Source of the DNA: an uncultured Bacilli bacterium
GTDB taxonomy: Bacteria > Bacillota_I > Bacilli_A > RF39 > UBA660
Length of the DNA: 64,000 bases
Direction of reading: 5' to 3'
NCBI GenBank assembly: GCA_910587065.1
Contig: CAJUMA010000006.1
Span: 46,589-110,588, forward strand
The position numbers and the translations under genes are program-made. Position 1 is the first letter of the stretch; every line of letters starts with the position of its first letter. The notes beneath the pieces were generated by a model. It saw only the letters and a list, made by a program, of their open reading frames with translations, had not been told where the DNA came from and searched no databases. Of the stretch, positions 25,435 through 34,084 are shown in pieces.

Positions 25435-25758
25435 TTACGACACCTTCTTTTCGGTAACATAATCGTCTGTTAAAGATAATTCTGTTCTCAATTCTTCATA
25501 AGAAGATCTAAACTTGTCATAATTTTTATTATCTAACCCAAACTCAGCCTTAAGATATAAAAGAACAGCCATTTCTATTAGACTGTCCTTTAAATCATAA
25601 GCTAAACTAGGAGTAATACCGTTTCTTATTAAGTCTCTTTGACAAGCTTTAATAAGCGTTGTAATTTCAGTCTCTATAACTGTATCATTAGTCGTTATAC
25701 GCAAGAAGCCTTTAGCTTTATCTACAAACTCCTTACTGATTTCTTTTTTTTCGTCCAT
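25435..25758 (-). CDS. Head-tail connector (gp6/gp15-like)
   Basis: 107 residues, all helical: FLRITTNDTVIETEITTLIK, CQRDLIRNGI, LIEMAVLLYLKAEFGLDN. This is the standard connector pattern (DNA packaging protein gp6-like). It binds below the portal. Overlaps the head closure frame. Confidence 0.85.
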   Translation of the reverse strand: MDEKKEISKEFVDKAKGFLRITTNDTVIETEITTLIKACQRDLIRNGITPSLAYDLKDSLIEMAVLLYLKAEFGLDNKNYDKFRSSYEELRTELSLTDDYVTEKKVS

Positions 25759-25786
25759 AATATCACTCCTTATAATTTAATTTTTC

Positions 25787-26956
25787 TTATTTTGTTGAAG
25801 CAGTAGAAGCAGCTGTGATTTCTAACATAGCGAAAGCTTTAGAGTCCATTACATGACCGTCTCCGAAAGCTAAAGCTCTATGTACGATCATACCGTCGCT
25901 AAATCTTTCGTGTTCTGAACTAGCAACTTGTGGAGCTACATTGTAGTTATACCAATATCTCTTACCATAACCAAATAAGATTTTTCCTTTTGGTGCTTCG
26001 TCAGAGATAATAACAGGTTTTTTAAGTAATAACTCAGTAGCAGAGTCGTAGATAGGTCTACCGTTAGAGTCAACCATACCTTCGATTTCGTCGTGGAAAG
26101 TTTCTGTATTTACTACATAACTAGCACGTTTACCATAAGCACGACGAATTTTTCCTTTTAATGAAGCTAAAGCTTTATGACCGAAGTTAGCAGCAGTAAC
26201 ACTCATTTTTTGAGCTGCTGGTAATTCAGCGGCGAATAAACCTTCTGCTTCGTTCTTACCTGTACCAGTCATAACCTCAGCTTCTAATTTAAGAGCTAAG
26301 GCAAGAGCTAATTCAGAAACAACGATTTCCTTAAATGCTTCTAAGCTTTCAGCGTCAAGACCAACACCTAACTCGATCTTAGCACTTGTTCTGTAAGATC
26401 CGAAAGTGATGTCTCCTGTAACACCGCCGTTAGCTTGGATCGTATCTCCGTCAGCGTCTTTGTTAGCTTCAATAGCTGATAAGTTACCAACACGTAAATT
26501 TCCTCTAACATTTTTTAAGTTAATAAAGTTCATTACGTCTGATACTTCGCGCATTTCTGTAATAATCTCGTTGTCTAATTCTTCTGGAACTACAGCTTGA
26601 CCGTTAGCTAAAGTAACACCTCTTGTTTCTTTACCTCCAGTCATCATGTATTTTAAAAATGATCTGACTTCTTTTGACATTTTAGAAGTTCTTGTTTCTT
26701 CTTTCATATTTTCTTTTCCTCCTTCTTCTTCTGTGTCGTCAGCACCTGGAACAGTCTCTACATTATCTGGATCAACTTCTCCAGTTTCTAAATTTTTAGC
26801 CATTTCAGCACGTTTTTGTAGTTTTTCTTCTTCCGCGTTTAAAGCGTCTAACTCTTTGTTAGTGGCGTCTAAGTCAATGTCCTTTGTTGTATCTTCCAAA
26901 TCAGCTTTAATTTCAGCTTTTCTAGTTTTAATTTCATTTAATCTTTTTTCGTTCAT
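25787..26956 (-). CDS. HK97-fold major capsid protein
   Basis: About 389 residues. Residues 1-105 are a charged coiled coil (the delta/scaffold domain removed by the protease). The mature part begins near the TRTSKMSKEVRSFLKYM segment and shows ALALKLEAEVMTGTGKNEAEG, RRAYGKRASYVVNTETF and KGKILFGYGKRYWYNY, typical of HK97-type capsids. The start is the second ATG, 8 nt after GGAGG. Confidence 0.93.
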   Translation of the reverse strand: MNEKRLNEIKTRKAEIKADLEDTTKDIDLDATNKELDALNAEEEKLQKRAEMAKNLETGEVDPDNVETVPGADDTEEEGGKENMKEETRTSKMSKEVRSFLKYMMTGGKETRGVTLANGQAVVPEELDNEIITEMREVSDVMNFINLKNVRGNLRVGNLSAIEANKDADGDTIQANGGVTGDITFGSYRTSAKIELGVGLDAESLEAFKEIVVSELALALALKLEAEVMTGTGKNEAEGLFAAELPAAQKMSVTAANFGHKALASLKGKIRRAYGKRASYVVNTETFHDEIEGMVDSNGRPIYDSATELLLKKPVIISDEAPKGKILFGYGKRYWYNYNVAPQVASSEHERFSDGMIVHRALAFGDGHVMDSKAFAMLEITAASTASTK

Positions 26957-26982
26957 TTTCATTTCCTCCTTATAGAACTATT

Positions 26983-27600
26983 TTAGATTTTACTTTTTGC
27001 TATACATATCTCACGTAGTTTAGCTTGCTCCAAAGCTCTTTTTTCTTTCTCGTACTCCTCCGAGAAGAAATCCCTAGCTGAGATACTTGTTGTATCGTAA
27101 GCTGGTATATCAACGGCCGATACGTCGTATAGCTTCTTAATTCGAGTTATTGTTCTTGTATGTGTAGCTTGGTCGTATTCTTCGCCGTCCTCAGCTACTA
27201 CAAAAGCAAAACTCATTTTATCTATGTAGCCACCTCTTATATCTTCTAAAAGGTCTCTACCAAATTGAGTACCCCCTAAAAATGCGTCCATTTCCATACC
27301 GACGTCATTTATAGCTAGTTTTAGAGTATTATTTCTAATTCTAGCAGCAACACGTCCGCCGTGGTTGTAATTGAATATAACATCAGACATATCGCAATTA
27401 TCGAAAGCGTGTCTATCTATTTGCTCGTAGAACTTAACACCTTCGTACTCAAAAAGACAAGTGGGAGTATTAAACACCACAGGTACACCGTGGACGTAGT
27501 CTTGTCTTTCGCCTTCTTCGCTGCGAAGCTCTTTTAACTCAAAAGAGCGAAATGCTCTAAACTCTCGATCAGTTTTATTTATTAGGTTGTTTTTTGTCAT
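26983..27600 (-). CDS. HK97 family prohead protease
   Basis: 205 residues. VHGVPVVFNTPT, then FNYNHGGRVAARIRNNTLKL (the catalytic-region His), FGRDLLEDIRGGYIDKMSFA with catalytic Ser in MSFAF, and LYDVSAVDIPAYDTTSISAR. These are the U35/S78 prohead protease signatures. It cuts the capsid scaffold domain before DNA packaging. Confidence 0.92.
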   Translation of the reverse strand: MTKNNLINKTDREFRAFRSFELKELRSEEGERQDYVHGVPVVFNTPTCLFEYEGVKFYEQIDRHAFDNCDMSDVIFNYNHGGRVAARIRNNTLKLAINDVGMEMDAFLGGTQFGRDLLEDIRGGYIDKMSFAFVVAEDGEEYDQATHTRTITRIKKLYDVSAVDIPAYDTTSISARDFFSEEYEKEKRALEQAKLREICIAKSKI

Positions 27601-27751
27601 TTAAAACAGCCTCCTTTCCATTAGGTAAAATAAACTTAGTATTAGGTTCTTTTTCTTTCATTTTCCTTAGAAGTTCATAACTAATAAAGTTATTAAGTTT
27701 TACAACTTTAATATCTTTAGTTTCTTGACTTTGATTATTGTTGTTTGTCGC
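27575..27751 (-). CDS. Small phage protein between portal and protease
   Basis: 58 residues from ATG 27751, which has a strong GAAGGAGGTG site; overlaps the 3' end of the portal gene (17 nt) and the start of the protease gene. Polar N-terminus (MATNNNNQSQETKD), then VVKLNNFISYELLRKMKEKE. The longer upstream frame is a shadow of the portal C-terminus. Function unknown. Confidence 0.65.
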   Translation of the reverse strand, partial: ATNNNNQSQETKDIKVVKLNNFISYELLRKMKEKEPNTKFILPNGKEAVLNDKKQPNK

Positions 27752-29048
27752 CATTATCAACACCTCCTTCGTTATCTTGGCTTTCGTCTGTATTTTCTTC
27801 TTGTGGATCTTCCTCTGGTTGATCTTCCTCGTCCTCTTTTGGTGGAGGAGGAGTGTCTCCATTTGACTGGTAAGAGTCAGCAATATTAGCATTGATGTAA
27901 TTTAATGACTGTAATACCTTTTGACCTTCGCCATTAGGTAGAGGAGCAAGATTAAATATTTCTCTAACGTCGTCTATCATTAGAACAGCAATAGGCGCTA
28001 ATTCTTTTACAACACTTACTTTTGTAGTATTAGAAGCATATTGTAGTCTGTTAGCTTCAAACATAACCTCATTACCATAACTTCGTTCAGTATCAGTAAA
28101 TAAACAATTAGTAAAGCATTGAGACATTTGTATAGCGATAGGCTCAATAGCTCCTTCATAGAAAGCCGTCCATTCGTCTTCTTTAAATTTATTTTGTACG
28201 ATCGCCTCATTAACTCCGAAATAGTCGTATATAGCATTTTTTGTATACTCTAATTGATCCTTAGATAATGGACTCGCTTTTTCATTGATAGGCGTATAGT
28301 CCATTTTGGTATCTGTAACAATTATTCCGCTACCATTACTAGACATTTGAAAATTGTTTTGTACGAATTTATCTCTAGCTTTTGTTAAGTCTTCGTCTTT
28401 TGACGATACTTTAGCCGATAAGATACCTCTAATACTGTTGATAAGCTTAGCAGCATTAGAAACACCCTGATTTATTGTAGACGCCATTTCTAAAGCTGGA
28501 CGTAAGGCAGTATTTTTACTTCCAAAAATATCATGATCGAAGAAATGACCTCTCATGTGTATAACGTCTTCATAGGGAACACATTTAACTTTCCCAGTAT
28601 TAAATATAAATTTTAAATATAATTGACCGTTTTTTTCTAAAAGATCAATTCTATTAGACATAAGCGGCCAGACAGCGACTAATTCGCCACTCGTAGAATA
28701 TTCTGGGTAAATAAAAGCATTATTCGTTAATTTTAAATTGGCACATATCTTATAATAGAAACTATAAGCTTCCATTTGTGAATTAGGTCTATAATTAAGT
28801 AATCTTTCAATTTTAGAAATACCTGTTTTTCCAGTCCTAACGTGTTTAGCTTTTAACTTAGCGAAATTTCTACATAAAGCGTCTACGGCGCTTCTAACTT
28901 CGTTCATGTCCCACGCATTACCTGTATTTTGATAGTAGGTTGAGTTAAACGAGTTCAACAAACTATACATATTAAAGTCGGTAGCGTTATTTTGACTTGG
29001 TTTTTCTTTATTACCAAATATCGTATGAAATAAGCCTCTTTGTTTCAT
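27735..29048 (-). CDS. HK97-type portal protein
   Basis: 437 residues. NEVRSAVDALCRNFAKLKAK, then LLNYRPNSQMEAYSFYYKI, NAFIYPEYS, MRGHFFDHDIFGSKNT, YTKNAIYDYFGVNEAIV and QCFTNCLFTDTERSYGNEVM follow the portal family in order. The last 45 residues are acidic and Pro/Gln rich. Forms the dodecameric ring for DNA entry. Confidence 0.93.
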   Translation of the reverse strand: MKQRGLFHTIFGNKEKPSQNNATDFNMYSLLNSFNSTYYQNTGNAWDMNEVRSAVDALCRNFAKLKAKHVRTGKTGISKIERLLNYRPNSQMEAYSFYYKICANLKLTNNAFIYPEYSTSGELVAVWPLMSNRIDLLEKNGQLYLKFIFNTGKVKCVPYEDVIHMRGHFFDHDIFGSKNTALRPALEMASTINQGVSNAAKLINSIRGILSAKVSSKDEDLTKARDKFVQNNFQMSSNGSGIIVTDTKMDYTPINEKASPLSKDQLEYTKNAIYDYFGVNEAIVQNKFKEDEWTAFYEGAIEPIAIQMSQCFTNCLFTDTERSYGNEVMFEANRLQYASNTTKVSVVKELAPIAVLMIDDVREIFNLAPLPNGEGQKVLQSLNYINANIADSYQSNGDTPPPPKEDEEDQPEEDPQEENTDESQDNEGGVDNGDKQQ

Positions 29049-29052
29049 TTAA

Positions 29053-30699
29053 TCACCCCACACTATACATAAAGTCTTCATAATACTTAACGTATAAAAC
29101 CCAAGCATTAAGTAAAGACACGGCTCCGTCAATTCTACGACGTTCATTTATTTTTACTGGTTGTATATTATTTAAACCAGATTTTTTAACAGCAGTATTA
29201 GAAAGACACCATTTTAAGATAGGGTTATTATTATAATTAACTTTCTTATCTGCTAGGGCTGCGCCCATTTCTCGCATAGGTTGCGACCAAGTAAATGGTC
29301 CCTGTGCTACAGCTTCCATTTGAAAGCCGTTTGATTTCATTTCGTCCACCCAATAACCAGCAAGCGCACGGTCGTAACCAACATAGATAGGATCTATTTT
29401 GTACTCCTCCTGCATTTGAAGAAACCACTCTGTAACTTGTGAATAGTTGACTCGGTTACCTTCGCATACAGTAAGTAAACCTTTATCTCTCCATATCTTG
29501 TATGGTGCTTCTTGCGTGTTCTTTTCGTCTAACTTATCAATTTTAACTTGTGGTAAAAAATAATGTTGTAAAACATATACTTTCTCGTCATTAGGTTTTC
29601 TAATAAGTAGGGAAGCACACGTCAAATCGGTTGTAGCTGATAAGTCGCAACCACCTATAGCGTAAGTGTTTTCTAATTCTTCCATAGTAAAGGTTTCAGT
29701 ATTGTTTATTTCAGTAAAGCTTAACCAAGCGTTACTATCATTTTCACGAACATTGAAATCTTTACATAAAACTCCTGGTAATTCTTTTGGATCATTTTTA
29801 GCAGTCTCGACAAAACGAGATAAGGTATTGTAACTTTTTATTGTTCCAAGACCTGGGTTAGCTTTTACCCAACATGACGGATCCGTCCACTCGTTACGAT
29901 TATCTAATTCATAAAGAATAGGTAAAAAGTGATCGTCCGTTACTTCTCCGTCGGCTATTCTACAAGCGTAATCGTATTTATCGTCGAAGATACACTCGCG
30001 TACTGTACCAGCTGTAGTAATCATTACAAGTAATGGTTGACGACGTGCTGACATAGACTGTTTCATAACTTCGTATAAATTACGATCTTTAATCGCGTGT
30101 AGCTCGTCTATAATAACCGCGTGGCTATTAAGACCGTCCAACGTATTAGAGTCAGAAGCTAGCGCCTCAAAGATAGAAGAAGTGGCACTAAAGTATAGAT
30201 CGTTTCTTCGTTTCTTTAAAACAGCTCTTAACTCTGGGCTCTGCTTAACCATGTTTACAGCTTCTGTTAAACATTTCTTAGCTTGATCTTTCTTTGTCGC
30301 TACTGAGTATATTTCTGCTGCGCCTTCATAGTCAGCAATTAACATATAAAGCGCTATGGAAGATAAAAGTGTAGTCTTACCATTTTTACGACCGACTAAG
30401 AACATGGTCTCGTTAAATCTTCGATACCCTGACTCTTTTTCTAAGAAACCGAATAAAGCTTGTATATAAGCTTTTTGGAATAGTTCTAACTTTAGATCTG
30501 CTCCGAGTTCTCCCTGAGACTGTTTACAAAAAGTCTCGGTAAACTCTATAGGTCTCATAGCTGCGTCTTCGTCAAAATAAAAAGACGAGTTTTCGTCGTC
30601 CATTTCTTTAACTAATCGAGCATAAACAGCTTTAACTCTGCGACTTGTTTTAATTTCGCCAGACTGTATTTTTGAATTATACTCTCGAATATAATTCAT
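29053..30699 (-). CDS. terL: Terminase large subunit
   Basis: 548 residues. ATPase: Walker A GRKNGKTT at 103-110, Walker B VIIDEL at 195-200 with ELHA, and coupling motif TTAGT near residue 235. Nuclease domain: GGCDLSATTDLT near 335 with the metal-binding Asp, later YDRALAGYW. Belongs to the HK97-like TerL group. Packages DNA into the procapsid and cuts at the packaging site. Confidence 0.95.
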   Translation of the reverse strand: MNYIREYNSKIQSGEIKTSRRVKAVYARLVKEMDDENSSFYFDEDAAMRPIEFTETFCKQSQGELGADLKLELFQKAYIQALFGFLEKESGYRRFNETMFLVGRKNGKTTLLSSIALYMLIADYEGAAEIYSVATKKDQAKKCLTEAVNMVKQSPELRAVLKKRRNDLYFSATSSIFEALASDSNTLDGLNSHAVIIDELHAIKDRNLYEVMKQSMSARRQPLLVMITTAGTVRECIFDDKYDYACRIADGEVTDDHFLPILYELDNRNEWTDPSCWVKANPGLGTIKSYNTLSRFVETAKNDPKELPGVLCKDFNVRENDSNAWLSFTEINNTETFTMEELENTYAIGGCDLSATTDLTCASLLIRKPNDEKVYVLQHYFLPQVKIDKLDEKNTQEAPYKIWRDKGLLTVCEGNRVNYSQVTEWFLQMQEEYKIDPIYVGYDRALAGYWVDEMKSNGFQMEAVAQGPFTWSQPMREMGAALADKKVNYNNNPILKWCLSNTAVKKSGLNNIQPVKINERRRIDGAVSLLNAWVLYVKYYEDFMYSVG

Positions 30700-30702
30700 T
30701 AG

Positions 30703-31089
30703 CTATCGCCCTTTAGGTTTAGTAGCAAAGTTCATTAAGGCGTTACCTTCCTTTGTGTTTGGTAAACCTTCTGGCAATAGTTCACATAATTGCTTTATGA
30801 TCGACGTATAATTTTTAATCATGGTGTTATATACACTGGCTTCTGTACTTGTTTTCGTTCCGTACTGATTTTCTCCGTTTTGGTATGTTTCAGAAACACC
30901 ATGTATACTGATGTAGTTCTCTAGCTTAGTCAATTCTACTGTCATAAAAGCAGCACTTTTTATTAACTTTTGTACCAAATCTTTTTTATCTTTTGAGATA
31001 TTTTTAAAGATTTTATTAAGTTTTTTTAACTCTTTGTTATAGTCTGGTACTTCTTTTAATTCTTTAGAATTAACGTCTTCATTTTCCAT
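30703..31089 (-). CDS. terS: Terminase small subunit, P27-like
   Basis: 128 residues, helical: LIKSAAFMTVELTKLENYIS, then NTMIKNYTSIIKQLCELLP. The pattern and the place directly upstream of TerL identify a P27-type small terminase, which recognises packaging sites. Confidence 0.82.
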   Translation of the reverse strand: MENEDVNSKELKEVPDYNKELKKLNKIFKNISKDKKDLVQKLIKSAAFMTVELTKLENYISIHGVSETYQNGENQYGTKTSTEASVYNTMIKNYTSIIKQLCELLPEGLPNTKEGNALMNFATKPKGR

Positions 31090-31195
31090 TTTTCCACCAC
31101 CTTTGACTACACCCCCCTCACACGACCGAAGCAGTTCGAGAAAGGACTCAAGCGCGGTTCACTGAGAAGCAAATATTTTTTAAGTTAGGGGGGAG
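31090..31195. other. Candidate packaging (cos) region
   Basis: A GC-rich patch in AT-rich phage DNA between TerS and the small gene after HNH. It contains CCCCCCT (31112-31118) and AGGGGGG (31187-31193) as a 7-bp inverted repeat. In phages with HNH-TerS-TerL order the cos site commonly lies here. Location and composition only; the nick site is not determined. Confidence 0.35.
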
Positions 31196-31368
31196 TCTTT
31201 TATTTCTATTAGAGCAGCGTTGATAGAATTTATCAACACCTCGCCACCGCCTTTAATGCTTAGTAGTACAGGTCCTTCGTCCAAAGCTTTAGCTAGCTCT
31301 GTAGTAGTACCATGAAAGACTACATCATAAGACATAATTAAATAGTTAGTATAGACTGTGATAGTCAT
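31180..31368 (-). CDS. Small phage protein
   Basis: About 62 residues from ATG 31368 with AGGAGTG upstream; overlaps the end of the HNH gene. Contains FHGTTTELAKALDEGPVLLS. Alpha/beta, no known family. Confidence 0.5.
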   Translation of the reverse strand: MTITVYTNYLIMSYDVVFHGTTTELAKALDEGPVLLSIKGGGEVLINSINAALIEIKDSPLT

Positions 31369-31675
31369 TGTCAACACTCCTCTCTACTAGGTTACCTTCC
31401 TCGTCGAACATAAGGCACTTATCTGTTGGCAGTTCTGACTCATGCTCTAAAGCATGGCATACTCTACACAATAGCTCTAGGTTGTCCTCTCCCAGTGTGA
31501 TAGCTGGGTTATGAATATTGGAAGGAGTAAGGTATATCTTATGGTGTACTATTTCGCCTGGTCCATTAGCACCATGGCAACGCTGACAGATACCATGCTC
31601 TTTATTGAAGATATAGGCTCTTGTCTTGCGCCACGCAGTAGAGCGATAGAACTCTTTAGCGAAATCTCTAGCCAT
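31346..31675 (-). CDS. HNH endonuclease (packaging-associated)
   Basis: About 109 residues. CQRCHGANG, then IVHHKIYLTPSNI, NLELLCRVCHALEH: two CxxC zinc pairs around the HNH betabeta-alpha-metal core. In HK97-type phages this protein works with the terminase at cos cleavage. First gene after the consensus late promoter. Confidence 0.9.
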   Translation of the reverse strand: MARDFAKEFYRSTAWRKTRAYIFNKEHGICQRCHGANGPGEIVHHKIYLTPSNIHNPAITLGEDNLELLCRVCHALEHESELPTDKCLMFDEEGNLVERSVDNDYHSLY

Positions 31676-31755
31676 AATACCACCTCGCAACACACAAAAA
31701 AACACGCCTGTAAAAAGACGTGATTTCTCATTTCCAATTATTTCATATTATACAC

Positions 31756-31784
31756 ATTATAAAGTATAAAAATTGCTATGTCAA
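31756..31784 (-). promoter_or_regulatory. Consensus late promoter
   Basis: On the - strand TTGACA (31784-31779), exactly 17 bp, then TATAAT (31761-31756): a perfect sigma-A promoter facing the HNH and structural operon. A GC-rich near-palindrome GCGC-N7-GCGC lies just upstream of the -35 (31787-31802). Confidence 0.85.
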
Positions 31785-31786
31785 TG

Positions 31787-31802
31787 GCGCGAGTATTGCG
31801 CG
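31787..31802. promoter_or_regulatory. Palindrome beside the late promoter
   Basis: Positions 31787-31802 carry GCGCGAGTATTGCGCG, i.e. GCGC arms around a short centre, 2 bp upstream of the late -35 box in an otherwise AT-rich region. A candidate binding site for the ArpU-like regulator encoded next door or for a repressor. Inference from position. Confidence 0.5.
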
Positions 31803-31817
31803 GGTTATTGCATTTTG

Positions 31818-32366
31818 TCAAGAGGTTAATTCTTTCACAACGTCGTTAGGGAATAAATAAACCTTAATTTCGTTAATAAGTCTCTTGTTATTTCGCCATA
31901 TTGTAGATGTGTCTTTATCAAGTGTTTCGGCTATTTCTTGCTGCGTTTTATTTTCGAAATATTTTAGCTTAATAATATCTATGTATTTATCAGTCTTAAA
32001 TTTCTTAATTATTCTGTCTATACGATTTATTACAAGCTGCGTTTTTTTGATGTCCTCAATAAGACCTTCAATTATGCTTTCTTCGATAGTATCATGATCG
32101 CTATGACTTCCTTCTGGCATTTTTAAAATACTTTTAGATTTTGCGCGTAGTCCAGAAGTCTTAATTTCTTCGATTTCGTCTTCGCGATCTTCTATTGATT
32201 TTTTTAAGTCGTTATACTTGTATAAAAGCGACTCTGTATTTTGATATGTCGAAGTTCCTTTACGTAATAAATTTCGCTTAGATAATTCCTCAAAAATGTA
32301 ACTTGTGATTTCCTTAAAATCGACTTGTGATTTTTCTGTGTTGGCTGTTTCTACATTATCAGCCAT
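31818..32366 (-). CDS. ArpU/RinA-like phage late transcription regulator
   Basis: 182 residues. The first 110 residues are a charged coiled coil. The C-terminus KYIDIIKLKYFENKTQQEIA followed by TLDKDTSTIWRNNKRLI is a sigma-region-4-like helix-turn-helix. This layout and the position just upstream of the terminase operon match ArpU/RinA/DUF1492 proteins that activate late genes. Confidence 0.75.
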   Translation of the reverse strand: MADNVETANTEKSQVDFKEITSYIFEELSKRNLLRKGTSTYQNTESLLYKYNDLKKSIEDREDEIEEIKTSGLRAKSKSILKMPEGSHSDHDTIEESIIEGLIEDIKKTQLVINRIDRIIKKFKTDKYIDIIKLKYFENKTQQEIAETLDKDTSTIWRNNKRLINEIKVYLFPNDVVKELTS

Positions 32367-32384
32367 TTTTAGATCCTCCTTTTT

Positions 32385-32489
32385 TTACTTTCTATTCTTT
32401 TTTTCTTCAAAATACTTTTCTACAGCTAAACACATACCAGCGTCTAGCAATAGAGAAGAAATTATAATACTAATTCCCAACCATATCAT
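32385..32489 (-). CDS. Very small membrane peptide
   Basis: 34 residues from ATG 32489 with a perfect GGAGGATC leader: MIWLGISIIISSLLLDAGMC followed by a charged tail. One membrane helix. Ends just before the GGAGGATC leader of the ArpU-like gene. Overlaps the end of the upstream gene by 20 nt. Function unknown. Confidence 0.5.
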   Translation of the reverse strand: MIWLGISIIISSLLLDAGMCLAVEKYFEEKKNRK

Positions 32490-32811
32490 TTTTAAGATCC
32501 TCCTTTTTTTGATTTTCGATTAAAAAGTCGAGTAAGGTATACTTTCCTTTTTCTTTGTGATATTTCCAAGCTATTTTATTAGCAGTGTTTCTTTGATAAC
32601 CAACAGACATAAGAAGCTTAATAAATCTTTTACGAGAAATATTTTTGTCAAAAAAATTCATATTGTATTTTACTTCTTCCCATGCTTCTAAGAAAGTATT
32701 AGCTAAAGACTTACCAAGTCTTTCTATAGCGTCTAATATTGGTTTAATAGCTTCGCTGATATTTTCGTAAAGATCATTTAATAGATCCATTATTTCTGCG
32801 TTGTTTTCCAT
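32470..32811 (-). CDS. Phage protein of unknown function
   Basis: About 113 residues, helical. Contains FLEAWEEVKYNMNFF and KLLMSVGYQRNTANKIAWKY, a basic helical segment that could bind DNA. Start at ATG 32811 with GGAGGTGTCAGATA, the same leader as the holin gene. Not recognised. Confidence 0.6.
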   Translation of the reverse strand: MENNAEIMDLLNDLYENISEAIKPILDAIERLGKSLANTFLEAWEEVKYNMNFFDKNISRKRFIKLLMSVGYQRNTANKIAWKYHKEKGKYTLLDFLIENQKKEDLKNDMVGN

Positions 32812-32965
32812 TATCTGACACCTCCATATCAAAAATGTTTAATTGCTTTTCTTTTTTTTGCGAAGTAACTTCTTTTAAGCAAGTAGGACAATAACATTTT
32901 CCATTATAGCCCTTTAAGAAATCAAATTTATTACACTTGTCGCACTGATCCTTAAATTTCTCCAT
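32774..32965 (-). CDS. Zinc-ribbon protein with a sliding-clamp motif
   Basis: 63 residues. CDKCNKFDFLKGYNGKCYCP TC: two CxxC pairs make a zinc ribbon. It then has EKQLNIFDMEV, matching the bacterial beta-clamp-binding peptide QL-x-[IL]-F. The PAPS-reductase-like phage protein at 35451 ends with QLSIFDLES, the same motif. Clamp binding would place both near the host replication fork. Inference. Confidence 0.55.
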   Translation of the reverse strand: MEKFKDQCDKCNKFDFLKGYNGKCYCPTCLKEVTSQKKEKQLNIFDMEVSDNGKQRRNNGSIK

Positions 32966-33131
32966 TTTTCCAAGAAAACACTATGTCAGTATCGTTTTTT
33001 AATTCTTTGTTTGTAATATTTTTAATGTCTTCAATAGTTTTACAATTATAATCTTTCTCAAATATTTCTAACATTTTCATAAATACATATTTAGGTATTT
33101 TGTGCGTTAAATGTCTAATACTTTCTGACAT
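32952..33131 (-). CDS. Small phage protein
   Basis: 59 residues from ATG 33131 with GGAGGTACG upstream. Sequence includes KIPKYVFMKMLEIFEKDYNC and ends in FSWKNGEI. Overlaps the starts or ends of both neighbours by a few codons, as in the rest of this operon. Function unknown. Confidence 0.55.
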   Translation of the reverse strand: MSESIRHLTHKIPKYVFMKMLEIFEKDYNCKTIEDIKNITNKELKNDTDIVFSWKNGEI

Positions 33132-33319
33132 ATTCGTACCTCCTTCGATAATAGATCTTTAAATCTAACTAAATCATTTCTATAAACCTTATGTCCGCAA
33201 TAACTACATATTTTTATGTCTGGACCATAAGCAGGGAAAAACATAGTATGACTACACGAACATTTTACTCTAATTTCTGCTAAGGCATTATAATACCTTT
33301 TTGTTTCTTTTAAATTCAT
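33107..33319 (-). CDS. Zinc-ribbon phage protein
   Basis: 70 residues. CSCSHTMFFPAYGPDIKICS then YCGHKV: a pair of Cys pairs making a zinc ribbon. Small, possibly nucleic-acid binding. Overlaps the next start by 25 nt. Confidence 0.55.
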   Translation of the reverse strand: MNLKETKRYYNALAEIRVKCSCSHTMFFPAYGPDIKICSYCGHKVYRNDLVRFKDLLSKEVRICQKVLDI

Positions 33320-33696
33320 ATTGTCTCCACGTCCTCTGGTAACTGGTATGTTATATTATAGCCATTTCCAATAGGTGTAACATTGAAGTTATGATCCGTT
33401 GCGATCATTTTTTCTCCGTTTAAATTACTAAAATAATTTTTTGCGGCTTCTATATCTTCTAATTTCATATTTCTATTAGGTGTAAGTAATAATTTTGATT
33501 TACTAAATACGTTAATTATTTCGTTAAAGATTTCCTCTGTTTTTTTAGGATCTTCATAAGTTGCTATTGATACACCATTAGGCGCATAATAAGGCCTTAT
33601 AAATATTTCATGTATACCGTCGTCTGGTATAAACATACAACATTGTGAGAAGTCCCACATTGATTTTTTATCTTGACTAATAATAATTAAATTCAT
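33316..33696 (-). CDS. Phage protein of unknown function
   Basis: 126 residues, mixed alpha/beta: LIIISQDKKSMWDFSQC, then VSIATYEDPKKTEEIFNEII and KLEDIEAAKNYFSNL. No family is recognised by eye. Tightly coupled to both neighbours (4-nt overlaps). Confidence 0.55.
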   Translation of the reverse strand: MNLIIISQDKKSMWDFSQCCMFIPDDGIHEIFIRPYYAPNGVSIATYEDPKKTEEIFNEIINVFSKSKLLLTPNRNMKLEDIEAAKNYFSNLNGEKMIATDHNFNVTPIGNGYNITYQLPEDVETI

Positions 33697-34073
33697 TTTT
33701 TAGCCTCCAAAGATAGAGAGTTTATTCTATTATCTATGTCTTTATCAAATAACCAGTCATACTCTTTATGAATATACTGAGTTATTTTCTTTTTCATAAT
33801 TTCCAACATTTTATCTGGATCTTTCATTGAATATAAGTTACAATGAATAGCTTTATATTTTAGAAACTCCCAGTCTTTAAAATAAATACTAACATCTTCT
33901 GATTGAGAATAAAATTTTATTTCTTCTTTGTTTAAAGTTACAAGTGTTAGATCTTCATTATGCTTTAAACACATAAATCTATCTGTTTCTATCATTAAAT
34001 CATAATCTAGGGTAAATATATCATTTTCGCCATTAGATCTGATCTCAATACTGATATAATGTATTTTCTTCAT
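33693..34073 (-). CDS. Phage protein of unknown function
   Basis: About 126 residues, beta-rich first half (ISIEIRSNGENDIFTLDYDL), helical second half. Start at the ATG with AGGAGG upstream. Not recognised. Confidence 0.55.
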   Translation of the reverse strand: MKKIHYISIEIRSNGENDIFTLDYDLMIETDRFMCLKHNEDLTLVTLNKEEIKFYSQSEDVSIYFKDWEFLKYKAIHCNLYSMKDPDKMLEIMKKKITQYIHKEYDWLFDKDIDNRINSLSLEAKK

Positions 34074-34084
34074 TTTTTTACCTC

